The notes: generated from the letters alone by a model not told the origin. Shown: positions 45,741 to 57,974, counted from the stretch's first letter. The stretch is 64,000 nt of DNA from Notamacropus eugenii (GCF_028372415.1 NC_092879.1:65933781-65997780), one strand, 5' to 3'. A program made the numbers and translations.

Positions 45741-46568
45741 GAGGAGGAGCGGGGGTGGATGGGCAGGAAGAGGAGCACCAGGAGCAGGAGGACGGAGAGC
45801 CAGAGGAGAAGGGAGGGGAGCAGTACGGGCAAGAAGGCCAAGGCGGAAAGGAACACTAGGGTGGAGAAGGAGGCGAGGGCCGAGGAGAAAATGGAGGAAG
45901 GGATGGTGAAGGTGGAGGGGGAGCCTGAAGAAAAGACGATGGAGCCGGAGCGGGAGGTGACAGAGAAAAGGACGGGACCAGAGGCAGAGGTGGCAGAGAA
46001 AAGGACGGAGTCAGAGCCAGAGGTGGAAGAGAAAAGGACGGGGCTAGAGCCAGAGGTGGAAGAGACGAGGAAGGAGCGGGGGCCAGATGTGGAAGAGAGG
46101 AGGAAGGAGCCGGGGCCAGAGATGGCAGAGAAAAGAATGGAGCGCGAGCTGGAGCCAGAAGGAGAGGTGGAAGAGAAGACAGAGCTGGAGTCTGAGGGGG
46201 CCGCAAAAAGGATGGAGCCAAAGCTGAAGATGGCGCCGGAGCCGGGGCCGGAGTCAGAGGTGGCAGCAAAAACAACGGAGATGGAGCTGGAGCCGGAGGT
46301 GGCAGCAAAAAGGATGAAGCTGGAGCTGGAGGTGGAGGTGGTGCTGGAGCTGGAGCCAGAGGTGGTAGCAAAAACGATGGAGATGGAGCTGGAGCCGGAG
46401 GTGGCAGCAAAAACGACGGAGATGAAGCCCGAGCCGGAGGTGGCAGCACAAAGGATGGAACGCTGGCCGGGGCAGGAGCCGGGGCCGGAGCCGAAGATGG
46501 AGTCAGAGATGGCAGTGATGAGGATGGAGGTGGAGACAGAGGTGGAGGTGAAGCCTGAAGTAGTCTAG
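45741..46568. repeat. Minisatellite, period near 39 bp, open on both strands
   Basis: The best units are at about 46240-46450. On the plus strand each encodes a 13-residue word like EPEVAAKTTEMEL (with variants such as EPEVAAKRMKLEL); nearer 45950-46130 the units are about 30-40 bp (EPEVEEKRTGL). A plus frame of 277 codons (45735-46568, opening at GTG) and a minus frame of 257 codons (45856-46629, ATG start, PAPAPSPSFLLPP words) both span it. Purine-biased repeats rarely contain stops, so openness alone proves little. I recognise neither product. Confidence 0.8.
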
Positions 46569-46686
46569 GTGTGCGAAGCTTCTCTTCGGCGATCTCAGAG
46601 CCAGGAACTGAGAGAGAGCTAGCTGGCATAGGTGGTGCACATGCCAGAAGGAGAAATGGAAATGGAGAGAGAAGGTCCTTGAGTTG

Positions 46687-46694
46687 TTATATAA
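46687..46694. promoter_or_regulatory. Palindromic TATA-like box TTATATAA
   Basis: TTATATAA is its own reverse complement, so it could serve either strand. On the minus strand it lies about 60 bp before the ATG of the Pro-rich frame and could drive the GDI-like gene. On the plus strand it reads TATATAAAG and is followed by AATAAA at 46867. Function is unproven. Confidence 0.25.
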
Positions 46695-46799
46695 AGCCCC
46701 AGGGTAAGGACACACCTAGGTTCCTAGGGTCAGTCACAATGCCCCACATTATGCAGTACTCCGGGGCAAGGCCCAATGGGGGAGGCCCAACATTCCCCT

Positions 46800-47209
46800 G
46801 TCGCTAAGGGACCCTTAGCAGTTGCTATGGCCTGTAACACCCAGGAAGGGCACAGAGGGGAAGTTTAATAAAAGTTTCTAATTGATTTTTAGAAACATCT
46901 CCCCCTGCACCACCCTACCCTCCTCAGCTGGAGGGCTGCATTTATCCCTTCTAAGTCTCCATCTCCTTTCTCAGGCTTAGCTTGCTGAGGAGACTCCTTC
47001 TGCTTAAGTGCTTAGCCTGCACTTAGACAGGGAAGCTGCCAGCAGGTCAGTCACCTGATGGCCAAAGGTTAAAAACCAAAGGACAAACCTGCCAAATATC
47101 TGGAAACCTGAAGTTTTGGACACTTGGTTATCCCTCTAGCCCCATCCCCCTTAAATTTATAAAATTAGAATTCTTTATTAAAACAGTTGAGAAGCACCCT
47201 GACTTAGTA
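46800..47209. other. No gene recognised
   Basis: Contains AATAAA at 46867-46872 on the plus strand and a C-rich stretch near 46900. No frame of note. Confidence 0.4.
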
Positions 47210-47354
47210 TAGAGAGGGCTGGCATGAGGACAACCTGGTCTGAAAACCTACCTCTGATGTATAGGGGCTGTGAGACCCTGGGCCCTGTCCCTTGAGTGCT
47301 TCAAACAACTAGCTTGATAAGACTATGAAGTGTAGGCCATCTGCCTGCCTCATG
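47210..47354 (+). mobile_element. Degraded SINE
   Basis: 'gacttagtatagagagggct' and 'gctgtgagaccctgggccct' mark head and core. Confidence 0.5.
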
Positions 47355-48420
47355 GAAAGGAGATTTCATGCCCCAATCCCTTCTCAGGCCCTCCACTAGG
47401 AATATTTAGCCCGCACTCCCTTAGTTCCTAGATGGGCAAAGATTGCTCCCAACTCTTACTCAGCACCCTGCTGGGCAAAGTCACCTCCTAAACTCTCCTC
47501 AGAACCTCTGCTGGGCAAAGTCATCTTCCCAAACACCCCTGTAGTCCAAAGTGAGCCCTCTGCTCCCCAAAGGCCCCCTGCTGGGCAAAGTTAGGTCCCC
47601 TAATCCTTACTCAGGCCCCCTACTAGGCAAAATCACACCTCAACGGCTCTTCAGGTCCTGTGCAAAGCAAAATTAGCCCCTGCAAACCTTCCTCAGGTCA
47701 CCTACTGGGAAAAGTTAGCCCTCCAAACCCTTCTTAGGTCTTGTGCTAAGCAAAGTGACCCTCCTAACACTCCTCAGGCTCTTTGCAGTCCAAATTGGGC
47801 CCCTCACCCCCTCAGTTCCCTGCTGAGAAAAGTTAGTCCCTCAAACATTTCCTCAGAACTTCCTACTGGGCAAAGTCACCCCACCTCCTTCTTAGGCCCC
47901 CTAATGGGCAAAGTTAGCCCCCTTGCCTTTCCTAAGGACCCCCTGCTGGGCAAAATCACCCTCCAACACCTTCTTATGCCCAACTGCTGAGCAAAGTTAG
48001 CCTCCCCCAACCACTTAGGTCCCCTGCTGGTTAAAGCTGCACCCCACCCCTTCTTCAGGGTCCTTGCTGTACAAAGTTAGCCCCCCTAATCCCTCCTCCT
48101 ATCCCTCTGCTGGTCTGTTAGCTCCCTAAACACCTCCTCAGGCTCCCTGCTGGTTAAAGTCACCCCCAGACACCTCCTCAGGCTCTCCTGCTAGGCAAAG
48201 TTAGATCCCCCAACAGCTACTCAGGCCCTGATGCTGGACAAAGCCACCCCCAACCCCTTCTCAGGTCTCCTGCTCAGCAAGGTCACTCCCTAATCCCTTC
48301 ATAGACCACCCTGTTGGGCAAGGTTAGGCCCTGCCAACCCTTCCTCAGGGCACTTTGGTAAAATTAGTTCCCCCAACTCCTCCTCAGGTCCCCCCAGCTG
48401 GGTGAAGTCACCCTCCCTTA
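47355..48420. repeat. Decayed minisatellite, period ~40 bp, about 26 units
   Basis: Consensus by eye is tgctgggcaaagttagcccc followed by a C-rich part ending ccttcctcaggc. Units vary from about 36 to 45 bp. The word after 'aaag' tends to alternate between ttag and tcac, pointing to an older ~80-bp double unit. Not coding in any frame. Confidence 0.85.
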
Positions 48421-48429
48421 CCTAAAGAT

Positions 48430-50310
48430 CCAGGATTTTTGAAATACTAATTAACACTATCACAGTATTACTGATGAATCTAATTCTTCCAGCTTAACAA
48501 AAGCCTCCCAAAATGCTGAAGAAAAAAGGTCTAACTGTGGAGGGAGCCATTCTCTGGGCCTTAGCCTACCTGGCCTCTACCACCTCCAGACCCCAGCCCT
48601 GCTCTATGAGCTGCTCAAGAAAGTGACTGAGCCCTGGGCCTCATTTTGGGCCCCTTAGGAGGTCAAGGCCTTTTCATCCACCCTAAGCCTCTTGAGTGCA
48701 GGGAACATCCTTTCCTAGGAGCATCCCCAGCCCAGCATAGCGCTTGACAGATAGCTGTGTTCAGTCAATGCACCTCCTTTTCCTTCACTCTTTCCAGCCT
48801 GCATTGGCCTTCAGAGGTCTCATTTCTCCAGCAGTCCAGTAGTGCTCTGGCTGGTAGGCCTCTAGTCCACACATGAGACTCAGAAGGGCCCAGTAACAAT
48901 AAAGACCACTTCTAGAAGTACCAACCTGGAAAGTCAGAAGAGGCTTATTCTGGTTGAATGTATGGCAGCTGGTTCAACACAACACTGGAGAGTGGGACCC
49001 CAAGGATTAGCACTCAGCTATGACAGCCAGGGCCCGAGAAGAGGGCCACAGGCTCCCCTCTGACCTACCTCAGCTGACCTAGCAGCCCCCAGGGAGAGTG
49101 TGAGAGTGAAGAGGCCATGATAAGGAGATATGGGGGGGGGGGGGGGAGAAAGGAGAGGGAGAGCAAAGAGGAAGGGGGACCGAACGAGGAGGGATGATGA
49201 GGACAAGCTGGGCCAAAGGGCTGACTGGGAGACTCTGGGAAAGCTGGAGAATCAGGGAAGGGATCAAAGGGGACAGGATGCTTCCGACAACCCTGGGCTT
49301 CTGTTCAGAGCTGGATTCCTCCACATCCCTCCCTTCAGGGCAGTGGAGAGTGGGTGCAGGCGAGACTGTTCAAGGGGCCAGTGCTGTGGAATTCTTGAAA
49401 CTCACAGAGGGATCAAATGATCTAGGAAGAGATCAAGGATTAGATCTCATGGGAGAACTGGAATAAATTCATGTCTGATGTGGGCCCTTCTGGCCAAGTA
49501 TTAGAAGCGATGATTAGCACAGTCAGTGCTTTGGGGGAGAGGATAGGAGGGCAGCTAGTGGCCTATGGAAGGCACCCTCCCAAAAGAGCAAGAGGGTTGA
49601 ATCTGAATAGCCATGGAGTACAGAAAAAGGAGACTCCTTGACCCAGAAGAGGCAACAGAGGTTACTGTCAAACTTCCAAAACCCAAGCCTGGAATTCTAA
49701 TAACCTGATGTGAAATTCACCAACCCATACAAGGGGCTGCCCTGCCTTTCCCCTGTTCTGATTCTGCGGACACCTGCCCTCCAAGTAGCTGTACTCCCCA
49801 AGGCCTGTGCACTAGAGCAAATAGCCTCCCTGTTCCAGGTTAGAATATTCTGGAGTCCTGGGTTCTGGTGTCAGCTCTGCTGATAACTGTCACTGTTCCC
49901 TTCTCTGGGCCTTAGTGTCCTCCCCTGGAAATGGATGGCATTGGGCTAGTTGGGATCTAAAGGGCCCTCTGGTTCTGAGCCTGGGATTCCAGCAGTGGCT
50001 GAGGCTCTGTTAGGATATAGAGGGAGAGAACACAGAGTTGATGAAGCCAAGGGCAGGAAGGCACAGAGACTACCTGGCCTTGCTTTCTTCCACAGCCACT
50101 TTTCTAACACTCATCCCACCCATTTTGTTTCCTCTACATCCTGAAAGAAGGCAGGTGTGAGAGTGGGATAGATCAGAAAAACAATGCATTAGTAAAATAA
50201 CTCCAAAGTCAAGCTCTACTGAAAGTATGTTAGTAAAGTTTGTCTACGCACAGGCAGCATGATGAGGTAGAAAGAGCAAAGAGGGGATTAGGATGCATGG
50301 GATGAGGAGG
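48430..50310. repeat. Segmental duplication, copy 1
   Basis: It pairs with 52920-54970. The best block, 49720-50060 against 54380-54725, is about nine-tenths identical by eye, including 'ctgataactgtcactgttcc' and 'tggcattgggctagttggga'. Matches continue at 49190-49260 and 49395-49480 and down to the SINE at 50254. It includes a 15-G run at 49132-49146. No gene seen. Confidence 0.75.
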
Positions 50311-52434
50311 CGATTCCCAGCTTTGCCCCTAAACTCTGAGTAACTTTGGGAAAGTTGCTCTCCCTGTTCAGGCCTCAGTTTGCCAATTTGCTAAGTTAGA
50401 GATAAAGAGGCAGAGTAAGTTACAGGATAAAGGAATAGTCTTGGAATCAAGAGATTTAGAGGCAAAACTAGGTCTCTGATTTTGGACAAGGGATTTATTT
50501 GACCTCTCACCTCCACCAAGCTACTCTCTCACTGTTGAAATAGCTGATGTATTACAGATCTACATAGGCAGAGGAATGAAATCCTAGGTCTCACACTTCC
50601 CCTTCTTAAGAGAAATAGTCCCCAAATAAGAGAGTTGCACTAGGTGAGGCTCCTAAGATTTATTTTGCTTCAAATCTCAAAATCCTGAATATTCATGGTT
50701 TTCCTTCTACAGATGAGGAAACTGAGTCAGAAAGGTTAAGATATAGATTAAATGGATATTAATTCAGTGGCAGAGTCATCATTCGAATTCAGATTCTCTG
50801 ACCCCTAAACTAGCACCCTGTTGCTAAGGACATCACTGTTTCCAAGGTCTGTGGAACAATTCCTCTAATTGTGACATCAGAGAGGGAGGCAAAGGGAAGA
50901 AAACAAGGAGAAAAAAGAGGGTGGGAGAGGAGAAAGAAAAGGGGAAGGGAGAGAAGTCAAAAGCATGAAGGAAGAGAGGATCACAGGATCCCATACAAAG
51001 GTAGAAGGACCCCCAGAGGTCACCTGGGCCAACCCTCTCACTGACAAAAAGTTCAGTGAATGGCCTGGGACCACACAGGTAGTAAAGGGAAGAGATGGGC
51101 TTTGATCTCAGGTCTTCGGATTCACAAGGCGCTGTTCATTTCATTCCAGGAGTCTGCATCTTCTCAGTTCTTAGAGGGAAATGGAGGAGAAAAAGAGACA
51201 GGAAAGCGTGGGTAAGAGGAAGAGGAGGAATGGTGACCTAGGGAAAGGAGGAGAAATAAAAGGTTGGGAAGGGAAAGGGGAGGAAAGAGTGGGTGATGGG
51301 AAAGGATGGGAGAGGTGAGAGGGAGGAAATGCTGGAGAGAGGAGAAGAAGGGCTAATTTAGAGCTGGAAGGGAATTTAGAGACCATGTAGTCCAACCACC
51401 TCATCTCATAGAGGATTAAGCCCAGGAAAGTTAAGTAACAGTTATACCAAGAACCAAAGACAGCATTTCAATTATGGTTGTCTGACAACTGAGTCTCTAC
51501 CCTGACTGATTAGGGTTTGGCGAGAGAAGGAAAGGGTAGTGGAGAGTGAGATGGAAGTAAGGAGGAGAGGGGAGATGATCATACCATCAGACATTTAGAG
51601 ATGGAAGGGGACTTGGGAACCAACTAATCCAACTTTTCCTTATAGAGAAGGAGCTACTGAACTGCATGAAAATTAACTCATTTTCCTAAGCTGACAGAGG
51701 TGAGAAGGAGGAATTTGAACTCTGGGGTCCCTGACTCCCAGGGCACTGACCTGTCCACTGTAGGATTCAGGTTTCCCTGATGCCTAACGATGGGATTGGG
51801 GAGAAAGGAGAAGGAAAGAATGGAAAGAGGGGAGGTTGGGGAAAAAGAAAAAATTAAAAGACAGAGAAGGGGAAGAAAGAATGGAGTAAATCAAGGAAAA
51901 AATGAAATGGAGGAGAAGAAATAAAGAAGAAGAAAGGAAAGAGAAAGAAAGGCTGGGAAAACAGAGCAGAGGATTACAGGAAAGTTAAGACATGGGAAGC
52001 AGGGAAGCAATAGGAGGCGAGGAGAAGAAATTATGAGGGAGGAGAGATAGGAGTGTGATAAAAAGGACAGAAAGACGTAGAGGCAAAAAGGAAGAGGTGT
52101 GAATGGAAAAGAGATTGGGCTGGGAGAAGGGGGCAGGGGAGAAAGGAGAAGAGAAGGAGTGGAGGCTGGATAGCTCCAGCATGGCTCTCCCTGCCTTAGA
52201 TGGGGGGTGTGGTACTGCTGGGACTTCCAGGTCAGTTTCACTTCTTGGACTGGTCACCAGCAGGGGAATACAGGTCTCTCCCCACCCAACTCATAGATCA
52301 CTTAAACAAAGAGAAGTGCTTCTTCAAAGATTTGGACAGCAGCACCTACCTTTCACAGTGGTGAGGATCAAATGAAGCCCCGTTTGTAAAAGTGTTAAAG
52401 TTCAGGATGCCTGGCACAGAGCAGACCCTTAAGA
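50311..52434. repeat. Polypurine tract with several reversed SINEs
   Basis: Long GA-rich stretches (50880-50965, 51170-51350, 51525-51580, 51785-52160) alternate with reversed MIR-like SINE pieces at about 50700-50825, 51000-51140, 51355-51510 and 51590-51775. Frames are Ser/Pro/Leu-rich on the minus strand and low complexity. Confidence 0.75.
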
Positions 52435-52575
52435 AATGAGTATTCCCTTCCCTTCTGAGCACTGTAGTAGCTAGAGGGCTGGCCTTGCAGTCAGGTAGAG
52501 TTGAGTCCATTCCCTGCCTCTGGCACATATTGGTTGTGGGAACATGGGCAACTCCCTGAGCACCCCAGGCACCAA
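52435..52575 (+). mobile_element. SINE head and core
   Basis: 'tggccttgcagtcaggtaga' and 'catgggcaactccctgagca' are recognisable. Confidence 0.6.
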
Positions 52576-52919
52576 CCTTACTCTTGAAGACTAGAAATTA
52601 AGGACAATAATCGTTTGTCAGCATTTCTGCTAACTTACACATAGTGGTGGTGGTGGTGGGGGGAACTCCCTACACTGAGGACATTTTTAAAAGACCCTCC
52701 TACCTCCTCTTCCCCAAATAAAATAATTAGCCTCAGCAATATGAAAAAAAGTAGATAGTAGTTTTCCAAAGAAAACAAATGAGAAGATATTAAATAGCAG
52801 TCCAAAACTACTACTACCACGTGTACAGTCAAATCCACAGACTAGAATTTACCCCTGAATTTGAAAATTTCCTTCTCATCACCCAAAAGTTGGACTTGAA
52901 GTCAATCTCTTCCTTTTTT
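52576..52919. other. No gene recognised
   Basis: Carries a short GGT run at 52643-52660. Otherwise featureless. Confidence 0.4.
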
Positions 52920-54970
52920 AAGGTTTTACCTTGGACTCTAGGACTATGGAATTAATAATCAGGACCGTTCCAGGATTACTACTGAGCCTAATTTTCCCAA
53001 TTTGAGATCCCTAACAGAGAGCCCCCTCCAAAGCTATGGAGGAGGAAAATCTTTGGAGTCAGTAGGGGCTCCCTTCTATCATGTCTCCGTTTTCTTTGGC
53101 TTAGGAGTCTGAACACCACGTCACAGAAGGATGAATAAGGTTCTCCAGCAGAAGATGATAATGAAGAGAGAGTATGACTAGGAGTAAGAATTTGGAAACT
53201 GAGGGAAATTTTCTGATTTCATGGGTGTGATTAATTTACATTACTGAAATTTCCTCTTATGATGGTGATCAACTGATGCTCTTAGAGAATTGTTTGGGAA
53301 CACTGAGCATGCTCATGATCAAAGAGCCAGCACATATGAGTGTTAGGAAATGAACCCAAGTCGTTCTTTTCCAAAGCCAGCCCCTTTTATTCACTTCAAC
53401 AGGCTGCCACCAAAGACACTGGGCAGTGGGACGCCAAGGATGGACAGCCAACCACAGGGTTCACCTCTGCACTGCCTACAAGGCCCTGGGGAAGGGAGCC
53501 AGCCTTCCTGCAAATGAACATGTAGTCATAAGCAGGTATGTGGGGCAGAGAAAGACATCAAAGAGGGAGGAACTAAAGAGGAGTGTTGAGGTCAAGCTGG
53601 GTCAAAGGCCTGACTGGGAGCAGCTGGGAAGGCAGGAGAATCAGGGAGGGTGGGATAAAAGAGATGAGGTGGGCAGAAGGTTTCAGTAGAGTCTGGGCAG
53701 AAAAACTGGTATGGACACATCAGTGCCTCTTGAAGGGAGATTTTTAAGGGGTCCAGTAGAATTGTTCAACTCAGCAATAGGATCGAATGATCTAGAATGA
53801 GGTACAGGGTCAGATCTCCTGGGAGAAATGGAACACATGTCACATTCATGTCTTTTCATCAAGCAGTGCTGGGCGGGAGTGGGGGGTGGGGCAGGGGCAG
53901 GGAACAGGGGAGGACAATGAATTGCCTGTGAAGGCCCTAAAACAAGAAGAAGGCAGAAACTGAATCATGGGAGAGCAATTCGAGTTGGACCTAAGGAGAA
54001 TCCGTAACCTGAAAAAGGTGACTGATGGAACTTCCAAGCCTCCAAAACTCAAGATCATAAAGAATGAATTGACAAACAAGGATGAGGGGGAAGGGAGGGG
54101 AAAGGGTTAAGGTGGCATGAAGATGGCCAGGAAGAGGGAGGGGGGGAGCAAGGAAAGGTCTGAAACTAGGCAAGACAAGATGAAGGCTCATCACACAGAG
54201 CCCATGGTTTGAGGGGTGTGGCCCAAGGTCCCAGTGGATATGGAGACATCATTGTATGATGGTTCCAAAGTAGAATAAACCTGAAACCAGGCAGGATAAG
54301 GCTCAGCAATCAGAGCCCAGGGTAGCAGGTGGGAACATGGTCAAGCCTAGACTTATAAACTCCTGATTAAAAACCCATATTCCCATACAAGGGGCTTCCC
54401 TGCCCTTCACCTGCCCTGACTCTGGGCACACCTGCCCTCCCACCAGCTCTGCTCCCCCAGCCCTGTGCACTAGAGCACATAGCCTCCCCCACTCAGGTTG
54501 GAATGTTCTGGAGCCCTGGGTTCTGGTGTCAGCTCTGCTGATAACCGTCACTGTTCCCTTCTCTGGGCCTCAGTGTCCTCCCCTGGAAATGGATGGCATT
54601 GGGCTAGTTGGAACCTAAAGGGCCCTCTGGTTCTGACAGCCTGGGATGCCAGCAGTGGCTGAGACTCTGTTAGGAGATGGAATGAGAGAATGCAGAGATG
54701 ATGAGGCCAAGGGTAGTAAGGCACAGGAAACATCTGGTTTTTCTTCCTTCCATGGCCATATTCCTAATCCTCATCCTTCCTATTTTTTCTCTGTATCCTG
54801 AAGAAGACTAGGTATTTGTGGGATGGAATAGAAAAAAAATCCTTTTGGAAAACAACTCCAAAGCCAAGCTCTATTGAAAGTTTTTTGGTAAAATCATTTG
54901 ACTATATAAAAGGGCCAGTTGCCTTATGAAAGGCAGCATGGTGAGGTAGAGCATGGGATTTAGAATCAAA
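52920..54970. repeat. Segmental duplication, copy 2
   Basis: It is collinear with 48430-50310 at an offset of about 4.5-4.7 kb. Copy 2 carries extra sequence, notably around 53700-54360. The SINE at 54940 corresponds to that at 50254, so that SINE pre-dates the duplication. Frames here are short. Confidence 0.75.
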
Positions 54971-55809
54971 GAACAGGAAGGGGCTGAAGTCCTATTTTTG
55001 ATCCTATTCCTTCGGGAAATTGTTTCCCATTTCCAGGCCTCATTTCATTTTCAAGAGTCATGGTGGCAAAAGGGTTAATCATGGAGTCAGGGAGACTGAG
55101 GAAGATAGATGAATTCCTAATCTGTATAAGCTGAGGTATCCCATTGTAGGTTCAGAGGGTGAAGCCTCCACACCTTAGGAGACAATATGATGAATTCCTA
55201 TGAGGGGCAATGTCCTGATCACCTTCCTGCTATGAAGTGCCTCTGAAACTAGGCTTGTCCTTTGATGATGATGGACACTGATATTGCTCTGATGGGACCT
55301 GCTGATAATTGTCCATCCTGGGAGTCCTTCCAGGTTAGTAAGGTCTTCCAGAACAACTGCCTTTGGGAAGGGAGAGTCACCTCAATGCCACAACGGAGGT
55401 AGGCACCAAAGGCAGATGGCCAGGGAGCTTGTGATTGGTTAGAATGATTACAAAGGTACCACCTGAATAGATGTCATTGATCAGTTTCATTATAAACATC
55501 TATTCCCCCTGAAGTTTGTGAATTTGTTTGATATTTCAGCTTTAGTGAAAAAAGTGACTTTTCCCCTTGAGTACTTTATATAATCATCTGAGACTATTCT
55601 TTCTAATTTAAATACTTCAAGGAATACAGTCATGTCTAACTTAGAGAATGGCATTAATCAACTTACTCTTTTTTAAAATTCTTTCAATGCAAATGATTAA
55701 TAAAGTCAAGGAGTTAAAATTGATGATGTAGAACTAAGTCACCCAATGTTTAATTAGATAATTGTGCCCAGTAATGACTCAATGAGCCTTGAGAAAACTT
55801 TGAAAAATG
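54971..55809. other. No gene recognised
   Basis: Remains of the SINE end near 55070. The rest is unique sequence. Confidence 0.4.
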
Positions 55810-55930
55810 TTCATTTATTCAACAAACATTTACTGAGCATCTATGTTCAGGGTTCTGTGTTTGACACTGTGTGAGGAAAGAAAGTAGGTCTGAATATATG
55901 ATCCCTGTCCTCCCTGTGCTTCCAGTCTAT
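55810..55930 (-). mobile_element. L2 3' terminus, reverse
   Basis: 'tttattcaacaaacatttac' is the mirror of the L2 end. Confidence 0.6.
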
Positions 55931-56084
55931 TGTAGCAGAGTCTTCTTTTCAGGTATGGACTGGACTAGATGGCTGCTGAAATTCTGTGATTCTGCGCTAA
56001 ACTATTAAGCATAGTTCACGTGAGTTTACCATTTAACCAATACAATCAAATATATTTTTCTGAGCAATAACTGTGGGATATGAG

Positions 56085-56210
56085 AGGGGTAGGAATTATT
56101 CCCATTTTACAAATGAGGAAACTGAGGCTCACAGAAGTCACATGACTTTCCCAAAGAGAGACAGCTATTGACAAAGCCAGGGTTCAAACAGATCTTCTGG
56201 GTACTTTTTA
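56085..56210 (-). mobile_element. Reversed MIR-like SINE
   Basis: 'ttacaaatgaggaaactgag' and the following reversed core. Confidence 0.65.
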
Positions 56211-56339
56211 TGCTACAGGAACTTCTTAAGGCTATTTATTGGAAACCTTCTCCCTTTAAGTCTTAGGACTTCCTTCTCCCACTCAGCAGAGGACCTTGAC
56301 AAAGAAAGTAGAAGTCATCTGCTCTGAGTTTCCACTTTT

Positions 56340-57110
56340 CCCCTGTCCCACACCTCCAAAGTTCTTAACCTCATCACCTCCCAATTTCTCCTCCCTTGCT
56401 CCAGACGCTGATAAAGCAGGAACCCTTCTTCTGTTTGTCTCAGTTAAGGCTTCTTGATCCCATCTCTCCCCATCTCTCCTTTGGGACCTTGCTTCTTCAA
56501 CTCAATTGGGTCGGGTCTCATCTTCAAGCAGTCCCTTCCTTGGTAGCTCTTTGCATGCTACCAACAAACATGAGTGGGTCTTCCTGATCCTTACCTTCAT
56601 TAAGCCTACCATCACCTCAAAGCATCATCTGCCAGTCATATTTAGTCACTTGCTTGATGTTGTCAATTAAATTTCCATAGCATTTCTTGAACCTAGCCCT
56701 TCTCTTCACTTACATGGCAGCCACTCTGAAGCTCTTGTCACTGCTTGCCTCCCCGATCAGATTCCTGGCTTCCAGTTTCTCCTGTCTCCAATACATCCTC
56801 CATGTGGCTGCCCGAATGATCTCCCTAAAGGGCAAGGCTTACCAACCAGCTACCATTTCATCTCAGTGGCCTTCTTATTGCCTCTCTAATAAAATCCAAA
56901 CTGTATGATCTGGCTCCAGCCTGCCTTCCAAGGCTTAATCTACTGTTGCCTGAAGTGGGCTTTCTGTCTCCTCCTCCTGCACAGTCTGTCCCCTGTGCCT
57001 GGCATGCATTTTCTCATCACCCTGGCTTCCTTCAAGGCTCAGTGCATGGGTCACCTCCTCTCCTAGGAAGTCATCGCTGATCCTACAGTCTCTCCCCAAA
57101 TAATCACATA
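56340..57110 (+). mobile_element. L2 LINE 3' region
   Basis: It reads in L2 order: 'catgtggctgcccgaatgat', 'ctctaataaaatccaaactg' and 'tcaccctggcttccttcaag'. Frames of 63-73 codons inside are remnants. Confidence 0.75.
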
Positions 57111-57974
57111 CATGTAAAGGAGTTGGCTCCTGAAATCCTAGAACCTAATCACATAGAAGAGGGATATAAACTAACTAGGAATACAAGCACTGCAGGTGAT
57201 CCCTTCAGGAACTGGGAACATGTCCCTTGAGTCAAACAGAGAGGAAGCAGTGCCCTAGGGTGAACAATGATAGTCTTTTAAAGTCATTTCAGACAGCCCA
57301 GGCAGAACCAGCTTCTGATAACATAGAGCTAGAGAAGGGGAGTCTGGGAAAAAGGTGAGCAGCAAAGGGAGCCAAGACCATTCAGAATGGGCAGGCTAAA
57401 TGCTAACCTACTGAAACAGCCCTAGACTACAGAGCAGCACGCAGTAAGCCTCCCTCTCCTTGGGCACTCTGGAAGCCTGAAATCTTTTCTTCTGGACATG
57501 GAGAAAACGGTTTACCTCACTTTGTTTCAAAGGTTTAATCTGTCTGTAAAAACAGTGTTTGTCACAGGTCTTGCAAGTATGGGTACACTTACCCAAAAGG
57601 CAAATGAAGAGGAAAGCAAACTCAGAAGAGGGATCTAAACTGAGGTGCTACTCCAGAACATTGCCTCTTTCTAGGGGCTCACAGCTTAAAAAAAATAAGA
57701 GAAAGTCAATAAAAGACTGTTACAGTTTCTTAAAGCAGAGAAAGCTTGGAGACAGACAAACTCGTCTGTATGCAATACATCTATAGTAGGAAACAGAAGT
57801 CAAAGAGAGGTGAGCGAACAGGCTCGTTCATCCCTCCTCCTCCTCATGACTGTCAGATTATCGTTTTTGACTCACTGTAGTCAAATGCTATCTAAGCTCC
57901 TGGAAGACAGGGATTGAGAGGCAGCTTCAAATCTTCTGGGGGGCGGGGAGGGGGGGATGGGACAACTTGGGAGT
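57111..57974. other. No gene recognised
   Basis: Short frames on both strands. A G-rich run (gggggcggggag) lies near 57940. Confidence 0.4.

Noticed and set aside
45404-45856. 151-residue N-terminal extension of the GDI-like frame
   Set aside because: It is low-complexity Ser/Pro/His sequence from a pyrimidine tract. The family start MNQDYDV is at 45403, and a splice acceptor lies between.
47355-48420. CRISPR-like array
   Set aside because: The repeats are contiguous with no unique spacers, units are diverged, and the DNA is mammalian. It is a minisatellite.
50877-52257. Ser/Pro/Leu-rich minus frames in the polypurine region
   Set aside because: Composition-driven frames with no conserved motif.
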